Of a stretch of DNA of 64,000 nt, positions 35,690 to 44,976 are shown one piece after another. Each line of letters opens with the position of its first letter. The first letter of the stretch is position 1. Under the pieces are notes generated by a model. It did no database searches. It saw only the letters and a list, made by a program, of their open reading frames with translations, and was not told where the DNA came from. Position numbers and translations under genes: made by a program. Location: the NCBI GenBank assembly GCA_963701065.1, contig OY969558.1:1240001-1304000 (forward strand), written 5' to 3'. Source of the stretch: Aquirickettsiella gammari. Its GTDB lineage: Bacteria; Pseudomonadota; Gammaproteobacteria; Diplorickettsiales; Diplorickettsiaceae.

Positions 35690-37051
35690 CTAAAAAAGGT
35701 AGGTTTGTACCTTACGACGATATTGCCATATCAACAAGAATATCCCTATTATTTCAGCGAGTATAGTTGCCCACCAAATACCGTAAGCGGCAAAACCATA
35801 AGGTACGGCGATATAACCTAATGGTAAAGCAATGATCCAAAAAATTAAGATCGAGGTAAAGAGGGTAAATCGAGTATCTTTTAAACCGCGTAAGGCACCA
35901 AATAAAGCAAAGCGCGGTGCTTCAAATAACTGCACTAAGGCGGCTAAGGCCAAAAGTTGCTTCGCTAAATGGATAATCACTGCATTTTTTGCATCATGAA
36001 GGTCAAAGTCTATGCTAATTAATTTTTCTGGAAATACCCAGTAAAGTATAGCAGTGAGTAACATGAAGGCGCTCGCATAAAAAATCCCAATATAAGTTGC
36101 ATAATGTACAGCTTTTTGATCGTTTCGGCCGACACTGTGGCCAACGCGAATGGTGATGCCTTGCGCTAAGGCAAATGTCACGATCGAAAACAGCCAGAAA
36201 AATTGTAAGGTAAGTTGGTTAGCGGCGAGTGCATCGGGACTAATCCTTCCCATTAAGATACTCATGGCGAGGAAAAAACCGACTTCGACACAATAGGTTA
36301 GGCCTAAAGGTAGACCAACTTGCAGGATCTCTTTCAAGGCAAGCTTGATGTTTTGCAGCCCAGGAAATTGCCAATAAATGCGATAACTTTTATTCAAACA
36401 AAAATAAAGGCTAAATCCTGTGCTAATGATCCAAAAAGAAATCGCTGCTCCCCAACCGATCCCGGCAATACCGAGTGTTGGTAGAGCAAATTTTCCAAAC
36501 ATCAAACTATAGTTGAAAAAAATACTGATAGGAACAAACAATACGCTAAACACCAAATTAGTTTTTGTTCGACCTAATCCAGCTACAAATTGCAATAATA
36601 CCGTGATAATAAAGTCAGGAATAATTGCCCAACTAAGACCGTGCAAGTAAGGCTGTGCTAATTTCACAATCTTTGCATTTTGACCGAAAAATAAAAAAAC
36701 GGGTGCCAGGTTCCAGAGTAATAACATGGCGGGTAACATCAAAACGAGCGCAAGCAATAGGCCTGCATAAAATACCGAGGATATTTGCGCGTTGTTTTTT
36801 GCGCCATAATAACGTGCGACCAAGGTGGTGATAGCCGAAAGTGTTCCCCAAATAATAACCATCAACGTGGTAAACACCCAGTTAACCAGTGCGCCGGCCG
36901 CTAGGCTGGCTGTGCTAAGATGTGCCAGAAATACATTGGAGAAAAAACCAATAGAGGTCTCAATAATGCCACTGGTAATAAGTGGTAAGGCTAAAATCAG
37001 TAAAATTTTGCTTTCAGAGCCAAAATTTTTCGAAGTGCGCACAATGTTCAT
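35690..37051 (-). CDS. MATE-family multidrug/sodium antiporter
   Basis: The 453-residue protein has about 12 hydrophobic segments in two homologous halves, as in NorM-type MATE exporters. Typical segments are LALPLITSGIIETSIGFFSNVFL in two parts at the start, VARYYGAKNNAQ after helix 2-3, and the repeat-half equivalent RVGHSVGRNDQKAV. Substrates cannot be told from sequence; family members extrude cationic drugs using sodium or protons. It stands between lgt and gpmI on the same strand with gaps of 44-49 bases. Confidence 0.9.
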   Translation of the reverse strand: MNIVRTSKNFGSESKILLILALPLITSGIIETSIGFFSNVFLAHLSTASLAAGALVNWVFTTLMVIIWGTLSAITTLVARYYGAKNNAQISSVFYAGLLLALVLMLPAMLLLWNLAPVFLFFGQNAKIVKLAQPYLHGLSWAIIPDFIITVLLQFVAGLGRTKTNLVFSVLFVPISIFFNYSLMFGKFALPTLGIAGIGWGAAISFWIISTGFSLYFCLNKSYRIYWQFPGLQNIKLALKEILQVGLPLGLTYCVEVGFFLAMSILMGRISPDALAANQLTLQFFWLFSIVTFALAQGITIRVGHSVGRNDQKAVHYATYIGIFYASAFMLLTAILYWVFPEKLISIDFDLHDAKNAVIIHLAKQLLALAALVQLFEAPRFALFGALRGLKDTRFTLFTSILIFWIIALPLGYIAVPYGFAAYGIWWATILAEIIGIFLLIWQYRRKVQTYLF

Positions 37052-37095
37052 GAAATGAAGGATCGCTTATACGAGGAAGCAATAAGGGGTATTTT

Positions 37096-37881
37096 TTATT
37101 TCCGGTGATTCTCCTGTGCTTTATATAACAATACCACGCCCACAATTATCAGAGGCATAGAAAGCAATTGCCCCATGGTTAACCAATTCCAGGCCAGGTA
37201 TCCCAGTTGCGCATCGGGTTGGCGAAAGAATTCGAGTATAAAACGAAAAGTACCGTATAGAATAGCAAACCAAGCTGAAACCGCCATACGAGGCCTTGGT
37301 TGGCTAGAATAAATCCAAAGTATTACAAACAATACCACACCCTCAAAAAAGAACTCATAAAGTTGTGACGGATGTCTCGGTAGACCGCCCGCATGAGGAA
37401 ATACCATTGCCCAGGGTACATGGCTTATTCTTCCCCATAATTCTCCATTGATAAAGTTACCAATTCGACCAGTAGCTAATCCAATCGGTACTAAGGGGGC
37501 GACAAAATCAGTGATAGCAAAAAAAGCGATGCCCGTTTTGCGACTATATACATACAAGGCCAACAAGACTCCTAAAAGTCCACCATGAAATGACATGCCA
37601 CCCTGCCAAATTTGGATGATAGTCCACGGTTGCGCTAAAAAATTGGCTAAATCATAGAAGAGCATGTAGCCAATACGACCGCCTAAAATAACACCGAGTG
37701 CGGCATAAAAAAGTAGATCGCTGACTTGATCGGTTGTCCAAGCGCTATTAGGTTTTTTAGCGCGATAATTCGCTAATAACCAAGCACCTATAAACCCAAG
37801 CGCATACATGAGTCCATACCAATGGACTTTGAGTGGACCTACGTTGAAGGCAATAGGATTTATTGAAGGGTAGAGCAACAT
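37096..37881 (-). CDS. lgt: Prolipoprotein diacylglyceryl transferase
   Basis: Lgt transfers diacylglycerol from phosphatidylglycerol to the lipobox cysteine, the first step of lipoprotein maturation. The 261-residue protein has about seven membrane helices, the MSFHGGLLG motif and the signature GRIGNFINGELWGR with its essential Arg and Asn. The gene lies at the end of a run containing two predicted lipoprotein genes (rlpA and probably mltB), which are its own substrates. It starts 3 bases after the GT87-like gene. Confidence 0.95.
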   Translation of the reverse strand: MLLYPSINPIAFNVGPLKVHWYGLMYALGFIGAWLLANYRAKKPNSAWTTDQVSDLLFYAALGVILGGRIGYMLFYDLANFLAQPWTIIQIWQGGMSFHGGLLGVLLALYVYSRKTGIAFFAITDFVAPLVPIGLATGRIGNFINGELWGRISHVPWAMVFPHAGGLPRHPSQLYEFFFEGVVLFVILWIYSSQPRPRMAVSAWFAILYGTFRFILEFFRQPDAQLGYLAWNWLTMGQLLSMPLIIVGVVLLYKAQENHRK

Positions 37882-37884
37882 AAA

Positions 37885-39342
37885 TTAATCCTGGTGAGAA
37901 ACGAATGAATATTCTTTACTATAGTGGGCCGCATTAAGTATCCAGTTATGACTGGCTTTAGCAATCCCCTGTAGGGAAGGTAAAAAAATAATGAAAGCGA
38001 TCAATAATAGCAGGGAAGGCGGTATTCTTTCAAAATGGCGTGGAAATTGGCCCGTTAAATAATGACGAACCCAAAATAGCAAACCCATTAAGCCGAGTAA
38101 GACAGTAAAATAAAGAGTAGCCCCTAGAAATACGACAGGCATATTAGCGACATTGATTTTTTCGCTAGAAATTAAGCTAATAGGGATATTACTCAATAAA
38201 ATAAGCGTTGCTAGCAACAAAGGCAAAGCAACAGGATAAATACCCTTTTTGGAAAATTGCCACAAAATTAACCCGGGAATACTTAAAAAAGGAAAATAAT
38301 ATATCCAAGCTAAGGGCGATAATAATAACATGCCCACTATAATGAGGGAAAAATCCAGATCGGTTTTTTGCTGGAAATCAATATGAGTTTGCGGCACTAA
38401 AAATCGGATCATAGCCAGCATAAGCAGTAGCGTTAGTAAGGGATAAAGAAATGTGATTAGGCCGGGTAGAGGGATCAATGCGGCATTATGCTCATTGCCA
38501 CCTACTAAACGTAATAAAAAGCCATACAGTGAAATATTCCAATTGGAAGCGGCCCAGCTTATTTGCTGACAAGTATGATAATACGATAAGTAACTCGATA
38601 GACCAAAAAACGCCGCCGCGATTAATGCGCAACTCAGCATGATGGCGATAAACACGCCTAAACCACGCCATTGTTTGCGAATTACGAAATAAAATAAAAA
38701 TAAACCAATAAAAGGCTTTAAACTGGCGGCTAAGGCTAAGAAAATAGCGGCCTTTATTGTTTTAGCTTCATGAGCAGCACGCCATCCTAATACCAATAAG
38801 GGTAATAACAAAAAGGTGACTTGGCCAAATTGTAAGCTGGCAAAACTGGGAAAATAGCTAAAAAATCCGATTAAAAGCAATAAGCTAGCAAGTATTGAAA
38901 AAGAATCGGGATCTAGTTTTTGCTGTAGTAATAAAATACCCAAGCCCCCTGCCAGTATTGAGAGAAAAGTCCATAAAAAAAGTGCATGTGGGTAGCTCAA
39001 ATAAGCAAATGGAAAACTAATCAGGGTAAAAAAAGGTGGATTTAGATTACCTCCTAATTGAATGATTTTTGAATGTCTTGATTTATAGACGTGCGGCGGA
39101 CTAATGTTGGTATTGATTTTATTTTTTACACAATAAACAGGGGAATAACTATTTTTCCCTTGGATAAATAGTTGTCCAGAGTGATAAAATTTTCCAAAAT
39201 CACTATATAGGATACTTGTTTTTCCAATCGTCAAAGGATAAACGAAATTCAGTGTGACTAATCCCAATAGCAGGACTAGTAGCAGAAGAGAAAGTAAAAA
39301 TTTGCAAATTGGTTTAAATAACATCGCAAAACCAGCTATCAC
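37885..39342 (-). CDS. GT87/DUF2029-like polytopic membrane glycosyltransferase
   Basis: The 485-residue protein has about 10 membrane helices. The first periplasmic loop carries YSDFGKFYHSGQLFIQG, with the Asp typical of the GT-C fold and GT87 (PimE-like polyprenyl-phosphate mannose users), then the NLNPPFF block seen in this family. The product would add a sugar to a lipid or envelope glycan; substrate unknown. The gene starts with GTG sharing one base with the rlpA stop codon; an in-frame ATG at residue 7 is an alternative. Its placing inside a rodA-mltB-rlpA...lgt run is unusual. Confidence 0.8.
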   Translation of the reverse strand: MIAGFAMLFKPICKFLLSLLLLVLLLGLVTLNFVYPLTIGKTSILYSDFGKFYHSGQLFIQGKNSYSPVYCVKNKINTNISPPHVYKSRHSKIIQLGGNLNPPFFTLISFPFAYLSYPHALFLWTFLSILAGGLGILLLQQKLDPDSFSILASLLLLIGFFSYFPSFASLQFGQVTFLLLPLLVLGWRAAHEAKTIKAAIFLALAASLKPFIGLFLFYFVIRKQWRGLGVFIAIMLSCALIAAAFFGLSSYLSYYHTCQQISWAASNWNISLYGFLLRLVGGNEHNAALIPLPGLITFLYPLLTLLLMLAMIRFLVPQTHIDFQQKTDLDFSLIIVGMLLLSPLAWIYYFPFLSIPGLILWQFSKKGIYPVALPLLLATLILLSNIPISLISSEKINVANMPVVFLGATLYFTVLLGLMGLLFWVRHYLTGQFPRHFERIPPSLLLLIAFIIFLPSLQGIAKASHNWILNAAHYSKEYSFVSHQD

Positions 39343-40223
39343 TAAGAGCCAAACGAGTTGTTTCTAGACTGATTTAGTCCAGCAAGCTGGAGTTTATGAT
39401 GAAGTTGTTGTGAACGCTTGCTATTGGGTAAGGGGCCAACGACGACTTGATAATACAAGCGTCGATGGATAGGAATTCTTTTTATATTTACCGGCGAGTG
39501 AGTCCATTGTTTAACCAGTAGTGCCAGTTTTTGTGCGGAGGCACGTTGTTTAAATAAACCTAATTGAATAAAAGGCGGATATTTTTTTTCGCGCGCGTAG
39601 CTTGAGCTTCTTTGCGGGAGGGGTGTTTTTTCATTGAAGGCCAAGCGTGTTATGCCAGGGGTGATAGCGACGATGGAAACAGGTGCTGTACCCGCGCCGG
39701 TCATATCTAATTTTTTTGCGGCGACATAAGAGAGATCAATCAGGCGATTGCTTACGAACGGGCCCCGATCATTGACTTTAACAATGACCTTTTTTCCATT
39801 ATGCAGATTGGTTACTTGAAGATAAGTCGGTAAAGGCAGTGTTTTATGAGCGGCTGTCATACCGGCCACATCATAGGTTTCACCATTGGAGGTTTGAAAT
39901 TGATGAAATTTCATGCCATACCAAGAAGCAATGCCTCGTGCATGATAACCGTTGGCATGTTTCATCACATAATAGCGACGTCCAAAAACGACATAGGATT
40001 TAGGATTGCCCCTTTTACTTAAGGGTTCTTTCTTAGGGACGGCATTGGGAATTTTATTCGCATTGATCCTAAAAGCAGGTGCTTTATCCTGGCGCAAAGG
40101 ATAACGATAATTATTGCGGGTTGATGAACAAGCCCCTAAGCTTAAAATAACTAGGAATAAGGTAAGTCTAGCGATAATGATAAAAAACAAGCTTCCTTGC
40201 TGCGCTTTATTTTTTATTAACAT
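39342..40223 (-). CDS. rlpA: Septal-ring lytic transglycosylase RlpA (lipoprotein, SPOR domain)
   Basis: The 293-residue protein has a lipobox (LSLGAC) after a hydrophobic N-terminus, a double-psi beta-barrel with GIASWYGMKFHQFQTSNGE, and NDRGPFVSNRLIDLSYVAAKKL carrying the catalytic Asp region, and a C-terminal SPOR domain (~residues 215-285) that binds denuded septal peptidoglycan. RlpA of Pseudomonas cleaves such glycan strands. It overlaps mltB by 17 bases upstream and the GT87-like gene by one base downstream. Confidence 0.93.
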   Translation of the reverse strand: MLIKNKAQQGSLFFIIIARLTLFLVILSLGACSSTRNNYRYPLRQDKAPAFRINANKIPNAVPKKEPLSKRGNPKSYVVFGRRYYVMKHANGYHARGIASWYGMKFHQFQTSNGETYDVAGMTAAHKTLPLPTYLQVTNLHNGKKVIVKVNDRGPFVSNRLIDLSYVAAKKLDMTGAGTAPVSIVAITPGITRLAFNEKTPLPQRSSSYAREKKYPPFIQLGLFKQRASAQKLALLVKQWTHSPVNIKRIPIHRRLYYQVVVGPLPNSKRSQQLHHKLQLAGLNQSRNNSFGS

Positions 40224-41223
40224 GGGTAAAATGCTCTTGTTGGTCGTAATGCTTGATTAATTCGCTCAATTGAAAAACTGCCATGGCATAAAGCGAGCTG
40301 GCATTATAGTGTTTGATAACCTGAAAATTATTGAAGCCTAGCCAATACTCGTTGCCATGCGTGGTAGGCAATACAATGAGTGTTGCTTTCAGTGATGGGG
40401 CGAAATGAGCTTTAGGATATAGGTGATATTTTTCAAAATCCTTTAGCGTGAAATTAACTTGAGAACTGGGTAAATGCTCAAGCGCATGTGATTTAATGTG
40501 TGCTGGAACGGCAATAGGGCCTGCTTTTATCCAGGAAAAATATTTAAGATAATTGGCTATACTTAAAATAGCGTCATCGGCATTATTGATAAGATCGCTA
40601 TAGCCTTTATTGGTGGCATCGACGGAGAGGTGACGGTAGTTACTTGGCATAAATTGTACTTTTCCTATCGCGCCCGCATAAGAGCCGCGGATTACTCTAG
40701 GATTAATGACAGGGTTTTCTCGACTTAATAGCAGAAATTGTTCGAGTTCTTTTTTAAAGAAGTCAGCGCGTCGGCTATGATTAAAACTTAAGGTGCTCAA
40801 CGAGTCAATGACCCGATACTTCCCAGTGATCTCGCCATAACGAGTTTCTACACCTAAAATAGCGACGATGACAGAAGCAGGCACGCCATAATATTTTTCT
40901 GCACGGGCTAATGTTTTAGCATGTGCATGCCAAAATTGTACACCCAGTTGTGCCCGTTTAGGGGTAACAAAAATAGGTTTGTATTCAGACCAAGTTAAGC
41001 GTTCTTTTGAGGTGACAAAAGAGCGTAGGATGGATCGATTCGATTTGACTGTATTGAATAACTGTTGCAACTGCTGACGGTCAAAGTGATATTTTTCAAC
41101 CATTTGATCAATAAATTGTCGTACTTCGGGTTTGTTTGCATAGGCGGTACAGGAAGTTAAACAAAGTGTAATGAGTAGCAAGAACATCCTTAAGCTAAAA
41201 CGAAATCTTTTATTTTTTTTCAT
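40207..41223 (-). CDS. mltB: Lytic murein transglycosylase B
   Basis: MltB cleaves the MurNAc-GlcNAc bond, releasing 1,6-anhydro ends. The 338-residue protein has a signal sequence with a lipobox (LTSC), so it is probably an outer-membrane lipoprotein. The catalytic Glu is in ILGVETRYGEITGKYRV, followed by the family blocks LSFNHSRRADFF and GAIGKVQFMPSNYR. It lies 13 bases after rodA and overlaps rlpA, forming a cell-wall remodelling operon. Confidence 0.95.
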   Translation of the reverse strand: MKKNKRFRFSLRMFLLLITLCLTSCTAYANKPEVRQFIDQMVEKYHFDRQQLQQLFNTVKSNRSILRSFVTSKERLTWSEYKPIFVTPKRAQLGVQFWHAHAKTLARAEKYYGVPASVIVAILGVETRYGEITGKYRVIDSLSTLSFNHSRRADFFKKELEQFLLLSRENPVINPRVIRGSYAGAIGKVQFMPSNYRHLSVDATNKGYSDLINNADDAILSIANYLKYFSWIKAGPIAVPAHIKSHALEHLPSSQVNFTLKDFEKYHLYPKAHFAPSLKATLIVLPTTHGNEYWLGFNNFQVIKHYNASSLYAMAVFQLSELIKHYDQQEHFTHVNKK

Positions 41224-41236
41224 AGCGTTGCTTTCC

Positions 41237-42358
41237 TTAGTTGCCGACTAGTTTTCGATGCGTCTGAATTGACATGAGAATACCAAAACCTGCGATTAAA
41301 GTAATTAATGAGGTTCCTCCGTAACTAATTAAGGGTAACGGGATACCTACAACCGGTAATAACCCGCTGACCATACCAATATTAACAAAGGCGGCAATAA
41401 AGAAACTTAAGCTTAATCCTCCGCCTAATAAACGGGAGAAGGTATCTTGTGCTTTCATGCTGATATAAAGACCGCGTGCAGCGATCCAAAGATAAAGACC
41501 GAGTAAAATCATGCCGCCCAGTAAGCCAAATTCTTCACCGCAGACAGAAAAGATAAAATCAGTGGTATGTTCAGGTAAAAATTGTAAATGGGATTGCGTG
41601 CCATGTAACCATCCTTTACCCAAAATACCGCCGGCACCGATGGCAATTTTAGATTGAATAATATGATATCCGGCGCCGAGTGGATCTCTTTCTGGATTTA
41701 AGAAGGTGAGTACGCGTAATTTCTGATAATCACGCATAAAATACCAACCAATCGGAGCGATTATTAGCGCTAATAATCCGCCTATTAGCAACCAACGCCC
41801 ACTAATGCCCGCTAATAAAATGACACTAATACCCGATGCAGCAATTAATAAAGCGGTACCTAAATCAGGTTGCTTAACAACAAGTAAGGTCGGTACGGCG
41901 ACAATAACTAATAATACCAATAAATCAAAAAGAGAAGGGGGTAACGATCGATCGTGCAAATACCAGGCCAACATCATCGGCACAGATAATTTCATCAGTT
42001 CAGAAGGTTGAAATTTTAATACACCCAGATTCAGCCAACGTTGCGCACCTTTTCCAACCACGCCTAAAATCAACACGGCTAAGAGTAATGTAAAACTCAC
42101 GACAAATATCCAAGGTGCCCAAGCACGATAAACCGAGGGCGAAACGTGTGCCAATAAAAGCATTGCAAAAAAAGCAATCAACATGCGAATCGCTTGTTTG
42201 CCGATGATAACTAAACTTTGGTTGCTGGCACTGTAAAGTATAATTAATCCAATGCACACAAGGCTTACTAAACCGATTAATAAAGGTTTATCGACACGAA
42301 AAAATTGATTTATTTTTTGTAGTGAAAAACGACGACGGTGCGGGGTAATCGCGAGCAT
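41237..42358 (-). CDS. rodA: Rod-shape SEDS peptidoglycan polymerase RodA
   Basis: RodA polymerises lipid II for lateral wall growth with the transpeptidase PBP2. The 373-residue protein has about 10 membrane helices, the SEDS signatures KFQPSELMKLSVPM, VKQPDLGTALLIA (Asp), LTFLNPERDPLGAGYHI, PEHTTDFIF and VGIPLPLISYGGTSL. RodA rather than FtsW is indicated by its place with mltB and rlpA and by sequence. The mrdA gene for PBP2, usually directly upstream, is not here; a divergent L,D-transpeptidase takes that place. Confidence 0.93.
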   Translation of the reverse strand: MLAITPHRRRFSLQKINQFFRVDKPLLIGLVSLVCIGLIILYSASNQSLVIIGKQAIRMLIAFFAMLLLAHVSPSVYRAWAPWIFVVSFTLLLAVLILGVVGKGAQRWLNLGVLKFQPSELMKLSVPMMLAWYLHDRSLPPSLFDLLVLLVIVAVPTLLVVKQPDLGTALLIAASGISVILLAGISGRWLLIGGLLALIIAPIGWYFMRDYQKLRVLTFLNPERDPLGAGYHIIQSKIAIGAGGILGKGWLHGTQSHLQFLPEHTTDFIFSVCGEEFGLLGGMILLGLYLWIAARGLYISMKAQDTFSRLLGGGLSLSFFIAAFVNIGMVSGLLPVVGIPLPLISYGGTSLITLIAGFGILMSIQTHRKLVGN

Positions 42359-42461
42359 GAACGCAACCCTAGTAAAAGTAAATAGCTATAGTATAGAATA
42401 AAATCTTTCGACTTACGCTAAATGGCAGATAAAACATCACATAATGTGTTATTGCGTCTAG

Positions 42462-42489
42462 TTGCGTAATCAATAATTCGATGTACAAT
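42462..42489 (+). promoter_or_regulatory. Predicted sigma-70 promoter of the L,D-transpeptidase gene
   Basis: TTGCGT (42462-42467) and TACAAT (42484-42489) are separated by 16 bases and lie 38 bases before the start codon, in the divergent gap with rodA. Confidence 0.5.
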
Positions 42490-42527
42490 ACCGAAGTTCT
42501 AATAAAAGCCGCTTTTTTAGTATTATT

Positions 42528-43547
42528 ATGCCAACTATATTGTCCGCTGTTACAAAGACTGGAAATTTGAGGGTGTTGGCAGCGCGTTTTAGCATAGGTT
42601 TTTTTCTCTATTGGATTTTAGTTACGCAAGCTTGCGCATTAACGTTTGTTTTACCGCCACCAGGGAGTGATATAGTGGGTCATGTGCAATGGGTACAGGC
42701 ATTGCCAGGCGATACATTTAATAAGATTGGACGCCGCTATGATATGGGATATTTTGAGTTAGTAGAGGCTAATCCCATGATCGACCCACTACATCCACGG
42801 CCGGGTAGCATTGTTGTTATTCCGAGTCGTTTTATTTTACCGCCCGGGCCGCGGCATGGACTCGTCATTAATTTAGCTGAATTACGTATTTATTATTATC
42901 CACCGCAGCGCCATGTGGTGATAAGCTTTCCCGTTGGGATAGGTCGAGAAGGTTGGGATACCCCTTTGGGTCCTTCTTGGATTGCTGAAAAAATGCGTAA
43001 TCCCACCTGGATAGTTCCTGAATCAATTCGTAACGATCGTGCTAAAGATGGCATAAATTTACCTGCAAAAGTGCCTCCCGGGCCGGATAACCCCTTAGGC
43101 GGTTATGCGATGCGTCTTAAACAAGCGACTTACTTAATTCATGGTACGAATGATTCACAAGGTGTAGGGCGGCGTAGTAGTGCAGGGTGTATTCGACTCT
43201 TTCCAGAGGATATTGAAAGTTTATTTTCAGAGGTATCGATTAAAGAAAAGCTTGCTATCATCGATGCGCCCTATAAGTTCGGTTGGGATAAACAGCAACT
43301 TTATTTGGAAGCGCATGCCCCGTTGCAAAGATTATCGCTAGCTAGGCGTATTACAATGGAAGAAAAGCTTATTCGAGCAAATGGCGCAAAAGCTGCTAAA
43401 ATTCAATGGCAATCTGTTGAGCGAATTGCACAACAAGAAAATGGAATACCACAAGTAGTTGCTTATTCCGAGCGACCTATAACGCCTAATTTGCCACGGG
43501 CTCATTTGAAAATTAAAATGAAAAAGAAAAGTAAGAAAATTAATTGA
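42528..43547 (+). CDS. L,D-transpeptidase (YkuD; ErfK/YbiS/YnhG type)
   Basis: The 339-residue protein has an N-terminal membrane/signal segment (residues ~20-45), a LysM-like peptidoglycan-binding stretch (GDTFNKIGRRYDMGYFELVEA), and a YkuD catalytic domain with LIHGTND and SAGCIRLFPEDI, Cys221 being the nucleophile. Such enzymes form 3-3 crosslinks or attach Braun-type lipoprotein. The C-terminal ~75 residues are basic and divergent. A second enzyme of the class is encoded at 61752-63029, so L,D-crosslinking may be important here, as known for Coxiella small-cell variants. Confidence 0.92.
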   Translation: MPTILSAVTKTGNLRVLAARFSIGFFLYWILVTQACALTFVLPPPGSDIVGHVQWVQALPGDTFNKIGRRYDMGYFELVEANPMIDPLHPRPGSIVVIPSRFILPPGPRHGLVINLAELRIYYYPPQRHVVISFPVGIGREGWDTPLGPSWIAEKMRNPTWIVPESIRNDRAKDGINLPAKVPPGPDNPLGGYAMRLKQATYLIHGTNDSQGVGRRSSAGCIRLFPEDIESLFSEVSIKEKLAIIDAPYKFGWDKQQLYLEAHAPLQRLSLARRITMEEKLIRANGAKAAKIQWQSVERIAQQENGIPQVVAYSERPITPNLPRAHLKIKMKKKSKKIN

Positions 43548-43582
43548 CTTAAGTTAAATGATCGTCAAAAGATCTATTTTTA

Positions 43583-44401
43583 GTGATAGAAAAATTTATG
43601 CGTTGTGTCTCTTTTTGTACAGCAGCCAATTATAAACTGAGCTTATTAGCGGATTTTTTCCGTAGTAAGCGTTATATTGCCAAGTTATTTCGTAATGTGC
43701 TTTATGTCACGCAGCAAGATAAACCTACCGATATCTTTTTTTTCAATCATGGTTGCTTTGTAACCTGGAATTTAAGTAAAAAACAAGAAAAACAATTGAT
43801 AGAAGACATAAAGCCCTTTTCTGTCGACCTGTTAGAAAAAATCGAGATGGATCGCTTCGTTTACTATTTTGACGAAGAAACACGACTTTTTCCACATCAA
43901 CGATTTAATGTCGATGTTATTACTTTAAAAGCTAACGAAGTCGATAATGTACAAATTAAGCTAGCAATTTCTTACGGTTTAGCCCAATCGATAAAATTAG
44001 AGTCCTACGAGGAATCAATTAACAAGACCGTTGTGGCTAATAGCCATTTTCCACGCGAATTAGCGCAATATGGAAAAATTTCACTGTCACGTAAAGCTAT
44101 TTCCAAACGAATCGGCGAGATTTTTTTAACACGGAGTTCAGTTAACTTAAGTAGTGAATATTTGGATGTCCCGGAATATTTTTGGCGTTATTCTAATCTC
44201 GAAGCGTATTATGTGATGACAGAAAAATTTTTAGACATTCCTAAACGAGTCGCGGCACTCAATCATAAGCTGGATGTTGCCCACGAAATTCTAGAAATGT
44301 TAAATAGTCAGTTACAACATCGTTACTCAAGTATTTTAGAATTTATCATTATCTCGCTGATCTTTATTGAAATAGTCTTGCAAATGCTTCAACATGTATA
44401 G
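43583..44401 (+). CDS. RMD1/DUF155-family membrane protein
   Basis: The 272-residue protein belongs to the RMD1/YagE (DUF155) family, whose eukaryotic members are mitochondrial (yeast Rmd1, human RMND1, linked to mitochondrial translation). Visible family blocks are IFFFNHGCFVTWNLSKKQ, the DFVYYFDEETRLFPHQ-like segment at residues ~95-112, LAISYGLAQSIKLESYE and LDVPEYFWRYSNLEAYY. A single C-terminal membrane helix (EFIIISLIFIEIVLQML) anchors it. The bacterial role is unknown. The start is GTG at 43583; an ATG five codons later is possible. Confidence 0.85.
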   Translation: MIEKFMRCVSFCTAANYKLSLLADFFRSKRYIAKLFRNVLYVTQQDKPTDIFFFNHGCFVTWNLSKKQEKQLIEDIKPFSVDLLEKIEMDRFVYYFDEETRLFPHQRFNVDVITLKANEVDNVQIKLAISYGLAQSIKLESYEESINKTVVANSHFPRELAQYGKISLSRKAISKRIGEIFLTRSSVNLSSEYLDVPEYFWRYSNLEAYYVMTEKFLDIPKRVAALNHKLDVAHEILEMLNSQLQHRYSSILEFIIISLIFIEIVLQMLQHV

Positions 44402-44533
44402 AGGTATTGAATTTATTAAAAGCCTCTTTTGGTAAAATATTTATAAGGGCCTCTAGCAAAAAGCTAGAAATATGCTATTTTATAGAATCCTAACCTTCCG
44501 TTTACTCCTTATATATTAAGAGGAATATGAACC

Positions 44534-44923
44534 ATGGCTAAAAAGTTAGCTAAAAAAAAGTCTCCAGTTACTAAAGCGCGTAAAAAAGCTAAAGTAGCAT
44601 CAGGTGGTAAAAAACTATCTACGGTGAAAAAGTCTTTTACTAAAACTGAATTATTGCAATGCTTAGTAGAAAGCACTGAATTACCTAAGAAAAAAATCGC
44701 CGAGGTTTTAGAATCTCTGCAGATGATTATGCATGCGCATGTAAAAGCCGGTTGCGCTTTTGCCCATCCGGGTATGTACAAAATTACGGTGGTTAAAAAA
44801 CCAGCGACTAAAGCGCGTAAAGGTATTAATCCTTTCACCGGGGAACCGACTACTTTTAAAGCAAAACCTGCACGTAAGGTCGTGAAAATAAAACCATTAA
44901 AAAAACTCAAAGCAGCCGTTTAA
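44534..44923 (+). CDS. HU-family DNA-binding protein with lysine-rich N-terminal tail
   Basis: The 129-residue protein has a ~30-residue Lys/Ala-rich tail (MAKKLAKKKSPVTKARKK), then an HU/IHF-type domain: FTKTELLQCLVESTELPKKKIAEVLE (dimerisation helices) and the DNA-binding arm with KGINPFTGEPTTFKAKPARK. The arm's NPxTGE element is the family hallmark. The tail resembles histone-H1-like extensions, suggesting a nucleoid compaction role beyond ordinary HU. An AGGA element precedes the ATG. It is monocistronic with a strong terminator. Confidence 0.88.
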   Translation: MAKKLAKKKSPVTKARKKAKVASGGKKLSTVKKSFTKTELLQCLVESTELPKKKIAEVLESLQMIMHAHVKAGCAFAHPGMYKITVVKKPATKARKGINPFTGEPTTFKAKPARKVVKIKPLKKLKAAV

Positions 44924-44933
44924 ATTTTTTTAA

Positions 44934-44963
44934 TAAAAAAGGGCGCGTGAGCGCCTTTTTTTT
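44934..44963. terminator. Bidirectional rho-independent terminator
   Basis: GGCGC (44942-44946) pairs with GCGCC (44951-44955) around a GTGA tetraloop, with an A6 run before and a T8 run after. The A/T flanks make it work for both the HU-like gene (plus) and zapE (minus). Confidence 0.9.
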
Positions 44964-44976
44964 GCGCTAGATTTTT

